Origin: Steinernema hermaphroditum
Lineage: Eukaryota; Nematoda; Chromadorea; Rhabditida; Steinernematidae
Reading direction: 5' to 3'
DNA: 64,000 nt
Assembly: GCA_030435675.1 (NCBI GenBank)
Contig: CM059623.1
Location: forward strand, 16,018,205 to 16,082,204
Part shown: in pieces, positions 45,301-56,244 of the stretch
Layout of the letters: each line of letters starts with the position of its first letter
Position numbering within the stretch: position 1 is the stretch's first letter
The notes under the pieces: generated by a model
What the model was told of the DNA's origin: nothing
Seen by the model: only the letters and a program-made list of their open reading frames with translations
Database searches by the model: none
Position numbers and translations under genes: made by a program

Positions 45301-48300
45301 CGGACACGTCCTTTCCGCTCATCACTTGCGCCGCCGCTTCGCCGCCTCAGCTCAAAACAGTCTCATTCATTAGTAAATGTCGTCCTTTTGGTGAAAGACG
45401 AGACGAGGGCTCCGCTGCAAATCGGGCGCGAACGCATAGATTTCGCTCGATGGAGCGCGGCGTTGTTTTTTGCCATAATGCGGGCAACTCGTCTCGAGGG
45501 ATTATAAGTACGCGCTGGAGGGCCCGCTCGATGGGGCGCTATTAGTGTTTTGCTGTGGACTCAAGAGGAAACGCCGACTGTGCGCTTATTTGGAAAGAGG
45601 AACATGCATGGCAGAAGGGCTCTTTGGGCTTGGGGACAGATGCTGATTTATGATCTCTAGTTTTCCGGAATGGAAGATGCACTATCAATAAGCTGCTCTA
45701 CGTCGACAATTATTGAAGATTGAAGAATAGAGTCCTATTACCGTATGCTCAAGGGGAAACATTCATGACGACGTTCGGCCTCATGACTAGGATAATCGTT
45801 TCCGTGGACACCTGAAGACGTCGAATGTTTCTAAGAATCTCCATTATAATGACACACCAGGAAAGTGTCGATGATACACCACGTTTTTCAAGAGACAATG
45901 GTTCCTAATAAGCGCGTTATTATCACTCCAGTAATGTCCGAGAAAACACAACTTCCCCAGGTAGATGAAGACGCTATACAGGATCTTCAAGGTGAATGTT
46001 TACATGGCCTTTTTCCTCATTTGTACGTTTCTATGTGTACAGTTTAGCGGCTTTTGAAAACGCCACAAGCGTGACTAACCTCTCCAAGAACAATAACCTC
46101 ATATATCCTATGCTACCGTATTCGATGTCCCTTTGAATGCAGTGTTGAATATTCCCTAAATATGAAAGCATCGTGCGTCACAATAGGGGAGTCTATAATA
46201 GTGGGCTAGAAGCCGATTGCAGGTATTCCGCTCCGCTACAATCCGCTCATCCGGCTATTTTCTAGAAGATTACATGGATGTCAAGAAGTTCATGAGCCGT
46301 GAAGGAATTTATAGACTCAACCAAGTGCAAACCAACTCCTAGAACATACTCAACTCCATGAGAAACTCGAGTCGAAGTCCTTTTCATTGAACTCTTACAT
46401 CACACCTGTTCCCGGAGATTTGGAATGCTGAAGTCCCTTCAAATAACATTCCTCCAAATCGAATTCCTTCTTCAACAACCCTCTTGTTGTGTTCACATAA
46501 AAGCATTCATCCTGGCCCACACGAATTCCTTCCATAATGGCATGACGTCCAATGACGTTTCCACGCCTTTCTACTGTATCAATCCTTCCCTCTTAACAGC
46601 AGCCCTCTTCGTATTGTTTATTGTTGCCCACGTGTAAACTATGATAGCTTCATAATCGTTGAGAAGCCGCGCAGATGGCTTTGTCATGGAAAGCACTTAC
46701 GCATAATGGGAAGCTTAAAAACATCTGACTAGCTCAGATGAGCCTGATGTTATGGTACGTGAACAATGCTCCATGGGAAGCCATCTTTGGGCAGACGGAA
46801 GTCGTAAGTTGCGATTTGCATCAAACGATCGTCACAAAACTTCCGTGAAGTCCATTTTTGAAATGTCAAAGTCGTCAAAACAGATGACGTTTTCAGGTGT
46901 TTAGCTGTTATGCTGTGAGGGGTACTAATGGATTCGGATGTGGGCTGTTAGGGTGAATTGGACGCATACGCACAATAAACGGAACTAGACTGAAGTCGGA
47001 AATACGCAGATCCGAAGAAATGTGAGTGTCCCAAAATTGGTCGATGCAGATTACATCATCAAAATGATGTTTGTTTAGGCATGATCCTGTGTTGTAATGC
47101 GCACTTTCGAGCTATAATATAGTCCTGCGGTGCTCCTTGAAAATGCATAGCCTCTCACTTAACGAAGAGCTCAGATTACTGAGCTTTGACACCACCCAGA
47201 TTACTGTAAGCGCCTGTCTTCTCATTAGGAATTATTGTTTCCTGAAAACAACTCCTGTCGTTAGGTACAGTACCCCAGACGATCATGGTGTGTCATCACA
47301 ATGGAGACTTTGACGTCTTCAGGTGTCCACGGAAACGATTATCCTAGTCATGAGGCCGAACATCACCATGATGTTCCACCTCGAGCCCCTGTTCTTCTTC
47401 GCAATCAAGCTCATTATCGACGTCATGCGAGAGTATCTTAGTGCATGGCCGCACGTCATGCGACGTGTTGTTCAAGAAACTCCAATCTGCGATCACTCCA
47501 AAAGAGGCACCACGGCCGGCCCTCCCACTCACCAAAAGACCGGCACGCAATCGACGTGACGGACCGTCATCTGGAGGGCGGTATTTTTAAGGCAACGCCG
47601 AGGACTCATTTCATTACGATAAAGGTTAAAGGGAGTGGGATTCCGACGACGTCAGCTTCCTGTGAAGCGCTTAGAAGTCATAATTAAATTTCTGAAAGAA
47701 TGAAGGCAAAGGACAGGAGTGTAAACAAACGATGGAGGGGGGGGAGGAAGGAAGCCGAGGGCGAGATGAAGCTAGAGATCCGTCAAAAATAGACTCGTAG
47801 ATAGTATAAGTTCACTAGAGTCTATAGATGAGGAAAGTTTTTGGGGGAACAGTTGTCTTTTGGTCCAAATACAAGAGTGATCAGACCCGTCTAACGTCAT
47901 GTGGTCGCCAAATCGTTCCTGATACAACTCTGGGATTTGTGAAAATAAATCTTGTGAGGAATCTGTTGTAATCTTACAAATACATGCAGTCCTCGAATGC
48001 ACAGTCCAAGAGCTGTCTTACCAGCCGTGTTTTTTGCATAAGTTTCCATGATAGCGGCCGCACGGCTGTTATGTAAAGATCTCCATTTGCATTGCCTCCA
48101 TCAAAGATTCGTGGAAATCCGGGACTCTCTCCTATGCCGTCCAGCTAATCTCGTAAACAAATTCCACCGTAAACAAAACCTCGGCTACCACAGAGCCCGG
48201 AATTCCCCGCGTCCTGCGGTAATAATAACTTTCTGTGCATTTTAGAGCAGTTGGGGCGACGCCTGGGCAGGTGATTGTGACATAGAACGTCGGCGGCAAA

Positions 48301-51300
48301 AGCATTTTGTCTATGGGGGATGTACGTCAGAATTCTCAAAGAATTCCTTAAACAGGAACGTTTTACGCAAAAGTTTCCGTTCGGAAGTACGCTAGCCTTG
48401 CGTCATGCTTAACGTGGAAGAATTGCCGTATGGGAAATGCTGCTAAAGTCATGGGATAGCCTATAATTCATTCACTGTATGTGGTAATCTTCCCATAAAG
48501 GAGTGGGAAAACCCAAAAGGTTCGCACCATAGATTTGCTTGAATAGCCGAAATGGGAAGTTAACCTGTGAAAGAGACATGGCTCTGTAACTTCCGCAGAC
48601 TTAGGTTACTTCCAGACTCTAGACTCTACCGTACCCTATGATGTTGGCAGGGCGCATAAAATTGGCATCCTTTAAGTGTCCCAATCTGCAGAATCTACTT
48701 CTTCAGAACGCAGCACGCAAGTCTTCAAATCGCACGTTTCCTCCGTCTCCTCCACTTAGCTGGCCAACACCTCATCTTCCCTGACTCACCGACCTCGAAG
48801 TGTACCCACACAAGCAGTCTTTTCATTACGTAACACCTGTAATCCGGCGACAAAAACAAAAGTACAACTACTTAAACATTTCACGCTCTTTGGCTTTTAA
48901 AGAAGGCAACCTTTCAATCGCCTTTAGAAGTTGAATGTCTAAAGTTTCCCATGGGCTGTGATGTCATTTCGGTTTGGGGGAGTGGGGAATATTGATGAGT
49001 TGGAGGGCGGAAGACAAATATTGGCTTTGGCCGAGCGCTAAATGGGCATTGGAATGGAGTTTGGAAGCGAGTGAAAGCGAGTCTATTAGGAGAAGAGGTT
49101 ATATTTAGTTTTCGAGGGCAAGTCAATTTAGTGGTGAATTGATTTTTTGCACTTTTAAATCGGAGAAAGGGCAGTAATTGCTTGGGAATTAATGAAGGTA
49201 ATTGGGAAAATTTCGGATGTTCTTGGAACGGGGAGCAGGATCTGTGGGTTCTTGGATTTTACATGTATTGCGGGGGCACCACAGCCATCCGTTTAAACAA
49301 GGTTTAATAGTTCAAGTTCTTTTTTTTTCACTGGCCGACAAAGGGGTTGTCTGTTTTTTTAGGCCTACAGATTCGGTTTAGTAAAGAGTCCACAGAAATT
49401 TGAACAAGGTTACGATAAAGACACATCATTCATGTGAGTAAGCAGCTTCATAAAAACTCTGGAGAGGTGCGCAGAGACATCATGGATTCTCCTTGGAGCA
49501 AATCACCTCTTATCTCTCAGCTTTTGGCCTTTCTCCATCTGAATGCATTACCGTATACCCCACTTTGACCGAACTCAACTTAGGTGTAGCCATATCCCAA
49601 GGCAATGATTTAGAATCTGCAGCAAATCCATACCGTTTTGACGTGCAGGCTGAGCAATAAGTTATAAAATTTTCGAGCGACAGATCCATCTTCGCTATTC
49701 TTAAGTCTCCGACCTTTTCTGCGAGTGACAGCTCTACCGTAGCCCTGCATATTTGTTCCTTCCTTCGCCTCCCCCACTCGCATTCCTTCCTCTAACTCCT
49801 TCCCACGAAATCAAATTAGCATCTCGCCTATAAATAATTTTTGTCCTGCTTTTCACGTCACTTCTCTCTCAAGCCTTCCCGCACATCCATTTTCTTAATT
49901 TCACCCCCACTACAGTAGTTCTGTTTACCTCGCCGACCAGCAACTTTCCTATAATTAGCCAAGCGTTCGTCGAATGGTCACAACCGGCCAGCCGGCGGCC
50001 GATGGCAATACGATTCCGGCCGTCTGTGCGTTAAAGCTAATTACGACCGGGGTGCCGAGAGGCCAAGTTCGAATGGCGACGGAGGAAAGCAAATAGAATC
50101 GGTTGCCTTAGGACGGCTCGGATTAATGAAGGACAGCGGCGGCAGGGGTCGGGTTGACGGGGCGAGCCAAGGGCTTAAGTTGGCGGCGAAAACAGGGGGG
50201 AATTATCGAAATTTCAAAAGTTGTTTGCCGGCGTCCGGTCCCCGGGGGCATCAAGAATAGGACCACAAATCAACATGTTTATGATGCATGTCAACGAGTC
50301 CACAGAAGATCTATTGATGGCCATATTCGATATATGACACCAACGTCCTCGGTTATTCTAGGTTCCTCTAGGAGCGAAGTCCAATTTTGAAATATGTTGT
50401 TTTCTGAAAAAAAAATTGCTCTTTTCCTGTTCGAAGAAAGACTCAAGATAATATGCCGTAGGTCCACAGCACCGTATCCCCTATTTTCACCCACACTTCG
50501 TCCTCCGTGCGAACGCTAATTAGTGGCTCGTAATAACACCCGTCTTGTTGTCCCCGTCGAATAAGTGGATTGTTTTGTGGACAAAGAAGTCACTAAGTCC
50601 ACGCGATTCGTATCGTAGCGAGGAGTCGACTTTAATTCGACTCTCCAACGAACGAATGTGTACTTTTGGCTCTTGATTAAACTGGTCAGCGACGTCGGCG
50701 CCGGACCTCACATTAGAGTTTATGGACCGCTTGGCTTAATGAGCTTTGGAAGCGAGTGTTTTTTATGCGCAACGATGGGAACATCGGTGTGAAAAGAAAT
50801 GTTTCCGCAGTGAATGGAGCTAGCAATGCAAACAACGCCTTTTATAATAGTGTAGCGGATTAGCATGGTTAATAAACATGAAAAAAGGGATCAGAAAACA
50901 GCGTAGACGTAGTAAGGTCGTGTACGATTTTGGCGATTGTAGTAGCGCCGTCATATTATACCGATTTGTAGCCGCGTTGTTGGAGGTGTGCCCCTCCCAT
51001 ACGTACGAAGGTTTCTGAGATTCTCACGTCCATAACCTCTTTGTTTTGAGTGCAAAGGTCCACTTCAGAATAGTTATTATTTAAAACTATTGTTTTTGTT
51101 GTTTTGGAGTTGAATGGTGTGGTTAATTGGGGTCAGCTGACCTCTGATGATCAAGGGTTTCAGGTATCAGATACATCATTTCCATTGTTATTATTTGCAT
51201 GACCTTTGCAGGCTTTTGTAAAAAACAGTCAGGATGTTTTAAGTGTTAGGAACATCCAATACCCTTAAGGGTCCCGCTTCCCTATAGGTAAGGCTTGAAA

Positions 51301-51405
51301 GATAGAAAAATGAAACTAACCATTAAATGAGTAGGCGATTACGGTGTTTCTTGTCGAATGGAACGAAGAAAGGGTAACGATTAACACAAAGAAGAGGGGC
51401 CCCAT
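39329..51405 (-). CDS. ida-1: IA-2/phogrin-type receptor tyrosine phosphatase-like protein
   Basis: Type I membrane protein of dense-core secretory vesicles, a regulator of neuropeptide/insulin release. Nine phase-consistent exons, read on minus: 51405-51321, 43098-42800, 42753-42396, 41843-41384, 41313-41204, 41158-41088, 40572-40225, 40179-39674, 39593-39329; total 833 aa. Exon 1 encodes a signal peptide (MGPLFFVLIVTLSS...). Its single leftover G completes the glycine of GCSFDDSIC in exon 2, the cysteine-rich RESP18-like luminal start of IA-2 with YDDGLFGQC. An acidic luminal region, a juxtamembrane domain and a transmembrane helix (~474-498) follow. The cytoplasmic part has the family mark STGHVIL and a phosphatase-like domain (~578-833) ending IKSLPQ. 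The active-site loop is HCNDGCGRTG with Asp765 after Cys763, and the WPD loop reads WPMD, so it should be catalytically dead, as in vertebrate IA-2. The KNRY part of the domain is not recognisable. Confidence 0.93.
40677..40831. mobile_element. Palindromic MITE, copy 2 (ida-1 intron)
   Basis: CCACAAAAGCGATCAATCAC on the left and its mirror GTGATTGATCGCTTTTGTGG on the right, with TCAATGCGCTGGATCA in between, correspond to the arms and centre of 36839-37035. The outer left part is shortened. Confidence 0.75.
44421..44630. repeat. Two-unit tandem duplication of about 100 bp
   Basis: 44421-44518 and 44527-44630 both begin GGAA.TG.AAGGAAGTGATGTGGAA and end GAGATTCT.TTACAGTA, with diverged bases between. 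An old tandem duplication. Confidence 0.8.
45751..47390. repeat. Fold-back (inverted repeat) element in ida-1 intron 1
   Basis: 45751-46000 is the diverged reverse complement of about 47130-47390. The best core (TTCGGCCTCATGACTAGGAT, continuing through the GTTTCCGTGGACACC motif) is identical for more than 45 bp at 45773-45822. Further matches inward include AATGACACACCA, ACAAT..TTCCTAAT and GCTAT.CA..TTCAAGG. The loop is about 1.1 kb with no transposase frame. Confidence 0.75.
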
Positions 51406-51850
51406 GGTGATCGGACGGACGGACCTACACTTCAGACTTCAGCCGCGATGTTCTCGAGGCCGACGGTGGTGGCGATGGCAGATCTCGCCATAAGCGCTTC
51501 TTCCTTCTCGTTCGGTCGGTCGTTCGCGTTGGACGTGCGCGACGCGATCGACGAACGATGTGGCAATACGAATGCTGCTGCTCGCGGCGCCGGAGTGTCC
51601 TTCTCGGGTGGCGGAGGTGCCTGAGGCGGGCATCCAGCCTCCCGCCAGCCGCGCGAAGGAGGGGGCGGCCCTCCCCTTGGCTGGTCACGTCATCCACGCG
51701 CTCGCGCCAACGAGCCGAGCGAGAAGAACGCTTCTCGTCGTCGTTGAGAAGATGGCGGAAGAAGCGAGGGGATCGATGTGCCACCGGCGGGGGCCACCGG
51801 GGAGATCGAGTTGAGTGGCACACCGAAATGAGTCTTTAGGGGATACCTGA
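51406..51850 (-). promoter_or_regulatory. ida-1: G+C-rich 5' region of ida-1
   Basis: Directly upstream (in ida-1 sense) of the signal-peptide exon there are about 430 bp rich in G+C and CpG. Long arginine-rich frames occur on both strands and none looks like a protein. Position and composition fit a promoter/leader, similar to the block upstream of grk-2. Confidence 0.4.
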
Positions 51851-53560
51851 TTCGGTCATCGTCGACACACACATGAAGGAACCAAAGATCAGGATGTCGG
51901 AAATGAGGGGTTACACTGTTTTGGACAGTTCTCAGCGTAATAATTAATTTATGCATTGGTGAATTTTTATGCGTTGTTTGTCAAAAAATGTTATTGCTTG
52001 GGCATTTGTAACGCTTTTAACGAATTGAAATTAGGTCGAAAAACAGTGACGCAAAGCCTAGATCTAGACATTATTCATGCGTCATTACGTTGATTTCATA
52101 ACGTGACACTACTTATGTAAAGTGTTCGCCGAAACTATTGTGGTATGACTATTTCGACCTCTCGAAACACAAACATTACAGACAGTTTACAGCTTTAGTT
52201 GGTCAGGTTTTCCCGTTCCTTGCAACATGTCTAGAGTCTAAATTCAGAGGGTAGTTCGCATCAATCTATTTACTTCGCTCATATCGTGCAGGAATGGAAT
52301 GCAAGGGTTGCCCTAGTTCCGTCCACCTGGCCAACAAGCTCTTCACCGCCACATGACCATGCGTAGCACAGATCCTTAAGCAGCCGAGGACGCGGCATCT
52401 CAAAAGTACTATCCTACCTGGACCGTTCCTGTCCAACAGTTACGGCAAATTGTTGTGCGAACTAGAACAAATTACCGATCAACAAAGTGGATCTGTAAGG
52501 TGCGGATCTTCGACTTCGACACTTTTGCAATCTCTTGACTTCGTAAGCAGCTGTTTGCGTCCTCACTTGCAGTATACGCACCATGAACTATGAATTCTAG
52601 CTTCTCATTTGCATTTCTTCGGAATTTGGCGGATTATTTTCTTTTGACGGTCCTACGATATTGTGAAATGTGACGTGATGTATCAATGGTATTAAGTTTG
52701 TGACGGATGGCAGCTGGTGATTTTAATGATGGCCTTGAAGAATCTCGAATCTCAGAAATATCATCACACCGAGACCGTTCCGATCCAACAGTAACAACCC
52801 TAACCGTAACCAACCCATAGTTTATTGATCCGACTTTGTTGATCTCTTCAGCGGCAATCTCAATCGGTAGCAGAATAGAGAAGAGAATCGGAAAGAATGT
52901 TGAGATTTTATAAATATCGGAACTGGTTATGCATACGTTTCTTGTGATAGGTGTCTGGAGGGTTGAATGTGTCCTACAGTCTTTTTGCATTTATGGTTGT
53001 TATGCCCATGTCTCTGCAGGACCCAAAAACAGGAAACTTTAACGAGTTGTTCAAAATTATGATACACGTCACACTTGTGTCGCGGTGGTTTTTTTATCGT
53101 ATTTTTCTTGTGAATATTTATGTTTTGTCATCTTGGTGCACCATTAAAAACCAATGAACACATGGGTTTTTCTCAACGCTACGCAGTTTCGTCTAGGTAG
53201 CGTGGGATCCCTTCACTAAACTACATTCCGTTATATGTAGTGAACTAATTACCAGCTGTCGACTGGCTGTATTTATTGAAGAAAGAAACTACGCATTGTT
53301 ATGCCAGTTTCCAACAGCTCCTTATTATGACGATAGATTCGCCTACGTACAAAGCATATTTCCCTTGAATTTTTGAACATTTTGAGTTTGAGTGCGATGA
53401 GTAAGGCTGTTTTGAAAGTGTTCAGAATAAGTGCTCGTCTGTAGAACGTGAGAGTTTCCCACTAAAGGACGGTTTTGCGAGCAAGAAACATTCTATGATG
53501 CCATATTCTCATGTATCCGAGAAGGCTCGCCATTTCAGCTCTTCTCAATGTGATCGGCCT
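51851..53560. other. Intergenic, no gene seen
   Basis: The frame 52634-52990 (minus) has a hydrophobic middle but no start context or family. GACCGTTCC..TCCAACAGT occurs twice (about 52420 and 52775), and GATCAACAAAGTGGATC (52477) is mirrored by GATCCGACTTTGTTGATC (52827). This suggests a small rearranged repeat. Confidence 0.4.
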
Positions 53561-53971
53561 TCATTTCATTTGCTTAAGGTCACGTTCATAGTTTTCAGAC
53601 ATTCCGACCGTGTTTTTTGAATATGTATCTTTGGTATTTCCAGGAAAATACATGTTGGAAAGTAAGTTCACCATCTCTGATTGCCTGCCTCCCACACCAA
53701 AGTTTTGTATAATCAATTTGAAGCCGTTTTGGTCGTACGTATACGATATATTTGTATGGATACAATGTATGACTTTACCACGATCCATTGAAGCCATGTT
53801 TTGGTTCATACGAAGTCTGGATAGTGCCACCACGCAGTTCTCTTCCCTCTTCGACGCAGGGTAAGACATGAGAGTTAAAGACATGACATCGTTCCATGTG
53901 CATGGGTTTTTAAGAGTACCACGGCGGTGAAGCACATCTAGGGCTGTCAAACACTTAAGTAAAGCCTTCAA
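53561..53971 (-). CDS. Unrecognised open frame, possible exon
   Basis: About 136 codons open on the minus strand; the register begins with TTG, so the first ATG is internal (MSLTLMSYPASKREEN). Composition and codon use look protein-like (DQNGFKLIIQNFGVGGR, LLSNMYFPGNTKDTY), ending in a basic tail KQMK before TGA. I recognise no family. A short sequence at 53918-53942 (GTACCACGGCGGTGAAGCACATC) recurs at 54092-54114 in a neighbouring open register. The 5' part of a gene may thus be duplicated or broken there. Could be a terminal exon or a pseudogene. Confidence 0.25.
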   Translation of the reverse strand: MKALLKCLTALDVLHRRGTLKNPCTWNDVMSLTLMSYPASKREENCVVALSRLRMNQNMASMDRGKVIHCIHTNISYTYDQNGFKLIIQNFGVGGRQSEMVNLLSNMYFPGNTKDTYSKNTVGMSENYERDLKQMK

Positions 53972-54439
53972 ATTTCGAATCCACTCGAATAGTCGATATC
54001 GACAAACCTAAGTACATCAAGTGGAACAGTTGACATCGCAGTTGAAGGCGGCTTTTCCACGGATTTCAAAGAGGCAGAATCCGGATATACCACGACGGTG
54101 AAGCACATCGAAGGGGAGCAGTTGGCGGCATATGTCGGAAAGATTTAGACTTTGAAGGTCGGAAAGTGATTCTTCGACTTGAGAGGGTGGCGCGGATAAT
54201 CAACCGATGTAAATGGTCTGGTCTTTGGCTTACTTTCCATGCCAGACATGACAGACAATGACGGCAAGTAATGACCGCTTACTCAAGTCATTTCTGGAAG
54301 AGCGAACGGAAACTCCGTAGACGATGAAGAAGAGCTATATTTTTTTCTAATTTGTGCTCATATTAACCAACGGAAGATGCTTCCAGATCTTTGAAAAGAA
54401 TCAGTAAGTTGGCTGAATTCCAATTGTTGATACTTCAAC

Positions 54440-55110
54440 CGCAATGACATCATGAAAGTTCTTGCATTTTGGAACTACATGTACAATTCTCTCAATTTGA
54501 GTTTTCATCGCGTGCTGGGCCGCCGAAGAAATCGGATCTAGTGGGAGTCAACGTGCGAAAACGCAGAGCACGACGGAGGTCGAAAGAGGAAATGCCCTGA
54601 GTAAACAACTTTTTTGAGTCTACTGACGAGAAATAGGGGCCATATCAGTTAGGAAGGTTCCAATCCATTATCACCAAAGGTCACTTGAACTTATGCTATA
54701 TGCTATGCTATTATACGTACACACATAAAAAGTTGTAATTTGAGTGATTAAACAACGTAATATGAATGGCTAAGTACAAATCACTTTGAAAGTGCCCTAC
54801 GCCCACAAGAATTGGCCTATTCGACGCTTTAAAGATGCATAAGCAGCTGCATGTGTGCAGAGGGAACGAATCAAATTGGGACAAACAGGGGTGCCACTTG
54901 AAGGCTATAATTCGGAAAGGTTCTATTATGGGAGAAAAACAGGGCATGACGAAGAAAAGGAACGCCGCTGAATCGGTTGAAAGGAAAAGCGGGGGGAGAT
55001 GACGTGCGTTCCTACGACTGACTCTCGGAAATGATGCTAGAACCCGAAATATAATTAGGTCAAATGACATCCATACATGTGTTGTTTGTTCGGCTACTGA
55101 ATTGAGCGTG
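54440..55110 (-). repeat. ~680 bp dispersed repeat, copy 2 (inverted)
   Basis: Reverse-complement copy of 35388-36070. A 178-codon frame (54711-55247, minus) runs through it, but the same frame is interrupted in copy 1, so it is probably not a gene. It carries a ~10 bp insertion near 55010 relative to copy 1. Confidence 0.85.
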
Positions 55111-56229
55111 TAGAGTACACATCTTGGTAAGTGGCAGTAATGGTGATCGGGAGCTGCTAGGACATTTGAGTACCAGCCAGATTTTATCAGTTCAGGGACG
55201 GGCCGGCTCGCCTCGGCTCGACTCAGTGACTCCGGCTCAGTCCGCATCTCTGTGTTTTGCTGGACAAAAGTCGATGGAGCTTTTCATGTTTTATTCATAG
55301 TTGGAACTTAAACAGAATAATATTCAAACAAAAACATGGAAATAATCGTATTGGGTTGAGTCATTGAAGATTTCGCATAGCGTAAAAATGTCATATTCTC
55401 GCAATATTTACGTTTTTGGTGAAATGGATGGGTGCGTTGTGGACTACAGTAAATTCTCACCCCGACACTGTGATTGGCGACTTGTCCATTGCATTCCTCT
55501 TGATATTGGAGGTATATTCTGTTTTGATGGCCATTTTTCTGGCAGCTCAAAATGGCAAAACGCGAAGTGATATAGCAGTAATTGTGTGATGGACGGTGAC
55601 TGCCTTCAACCACGTAGATCGTTAGGTCCTACCTACCGAACGCACCTATCGCTCTGTTCGTCACACATCGTAACATAAGCTAATCTCAAAAAGACGGAAC
55701 CGCCAAATCAAGATGTTCTCTTAACTCCAACGTTTCCAATAGGTTAAGTACCGTAACAGACAATGGGGATATAAAGGATGTGAGTGACACTCATAGCTAT
55801 CATGTCCACATAGTGACTCTGCGAGCTCACTTCTACTTTACGGAAACAGAGGTCAAATGTTGAAAAATTCACACTTCAGGAACGGTGCCTCAGACCTCAC
55901 ATTTTCAATTTGGCCCCCAGAATGGTCTGGACTGAGTTCACATTATCCACATCTACATATTCTTGATGATGACAGTGGTACCACTTCTGTGGATGAGAAA
56001 TGTTTCACCGATTATTGCGTATAAGGCTGTTGAATTTACTTTCACCACTTCGCTTGTTTTTCCTTTTATCACACAGCTGATGTAGTCTGTATCGCCTGTA
56101 GTGTAGTATTATCTATCGCGCCGCGCACGTGTTCCTTTCGGCCGCCAGCGCCCCATTCTCCTTCGGTCCTCCAATTTCTGTCGGCGAGAATCGATCGGTC
56201 AGCAGGCGACAAAACTTATGCGATTGTTC
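55111..56229. other. Intergenic, upstream of the acyl-CoA-binding gene
   Basis: A G+C-rich segment near 55190-55245 ends CCGCATCTCTG, resembling one end of the hAT-like MITE at 60970-61081. Otherwise nothing recognised. Confidence 0.4.
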
Positions 56230-56236
56230 TCTTCAG
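56230..56236 (+). promoter_or_regulatory. maa-1: Probable trans-splice acceptor (TCTTCAG)
   Basis: Pyrimidine-AG ending 56236, eight bases before the ATG at 56245; no upstream coding exon joins to it. Confidence 0.5.
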
Positions 56237-56244
56237 ATTTCGGA

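Larger units (their letters stand above)
43099..51320 (-). other. ida-1: ida-1 intron 1 (8.2 kb)
   Basis: Long intron between the signal-peptide exon and the cysteine-rich exon. Contains a tandem duplication (44421-44630), a G+C-rich block near 45300-45560, a fold-back repeat (45751-47390) and a second G+C-rich block near 49970-50260. No other gene is supported; the 78-codon frame at 47323-47559 lies in an arm of the fold-back. Confidence 0.75.

Noticed and set aside
47323..47559. Hydrophobic 78-codon frame
   Set aside because: Lies in one arm of the fold-back repeat; the other arm does not keep the frame.
51425..51839. Long overlapping open frames on both strands (up to 132 codons)
   Set aside because: Arginine/serine/proline-rich in every register, caused by high G+C; they lie in the ida-1 promoter/leader position.
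54711..55247. 178-codon minus-strand frame, the longest frame in its region
   Set aside because: It runs through copy 2 of a dispersed repeat and is interrupted in copy 1; unlikely to be a gene.
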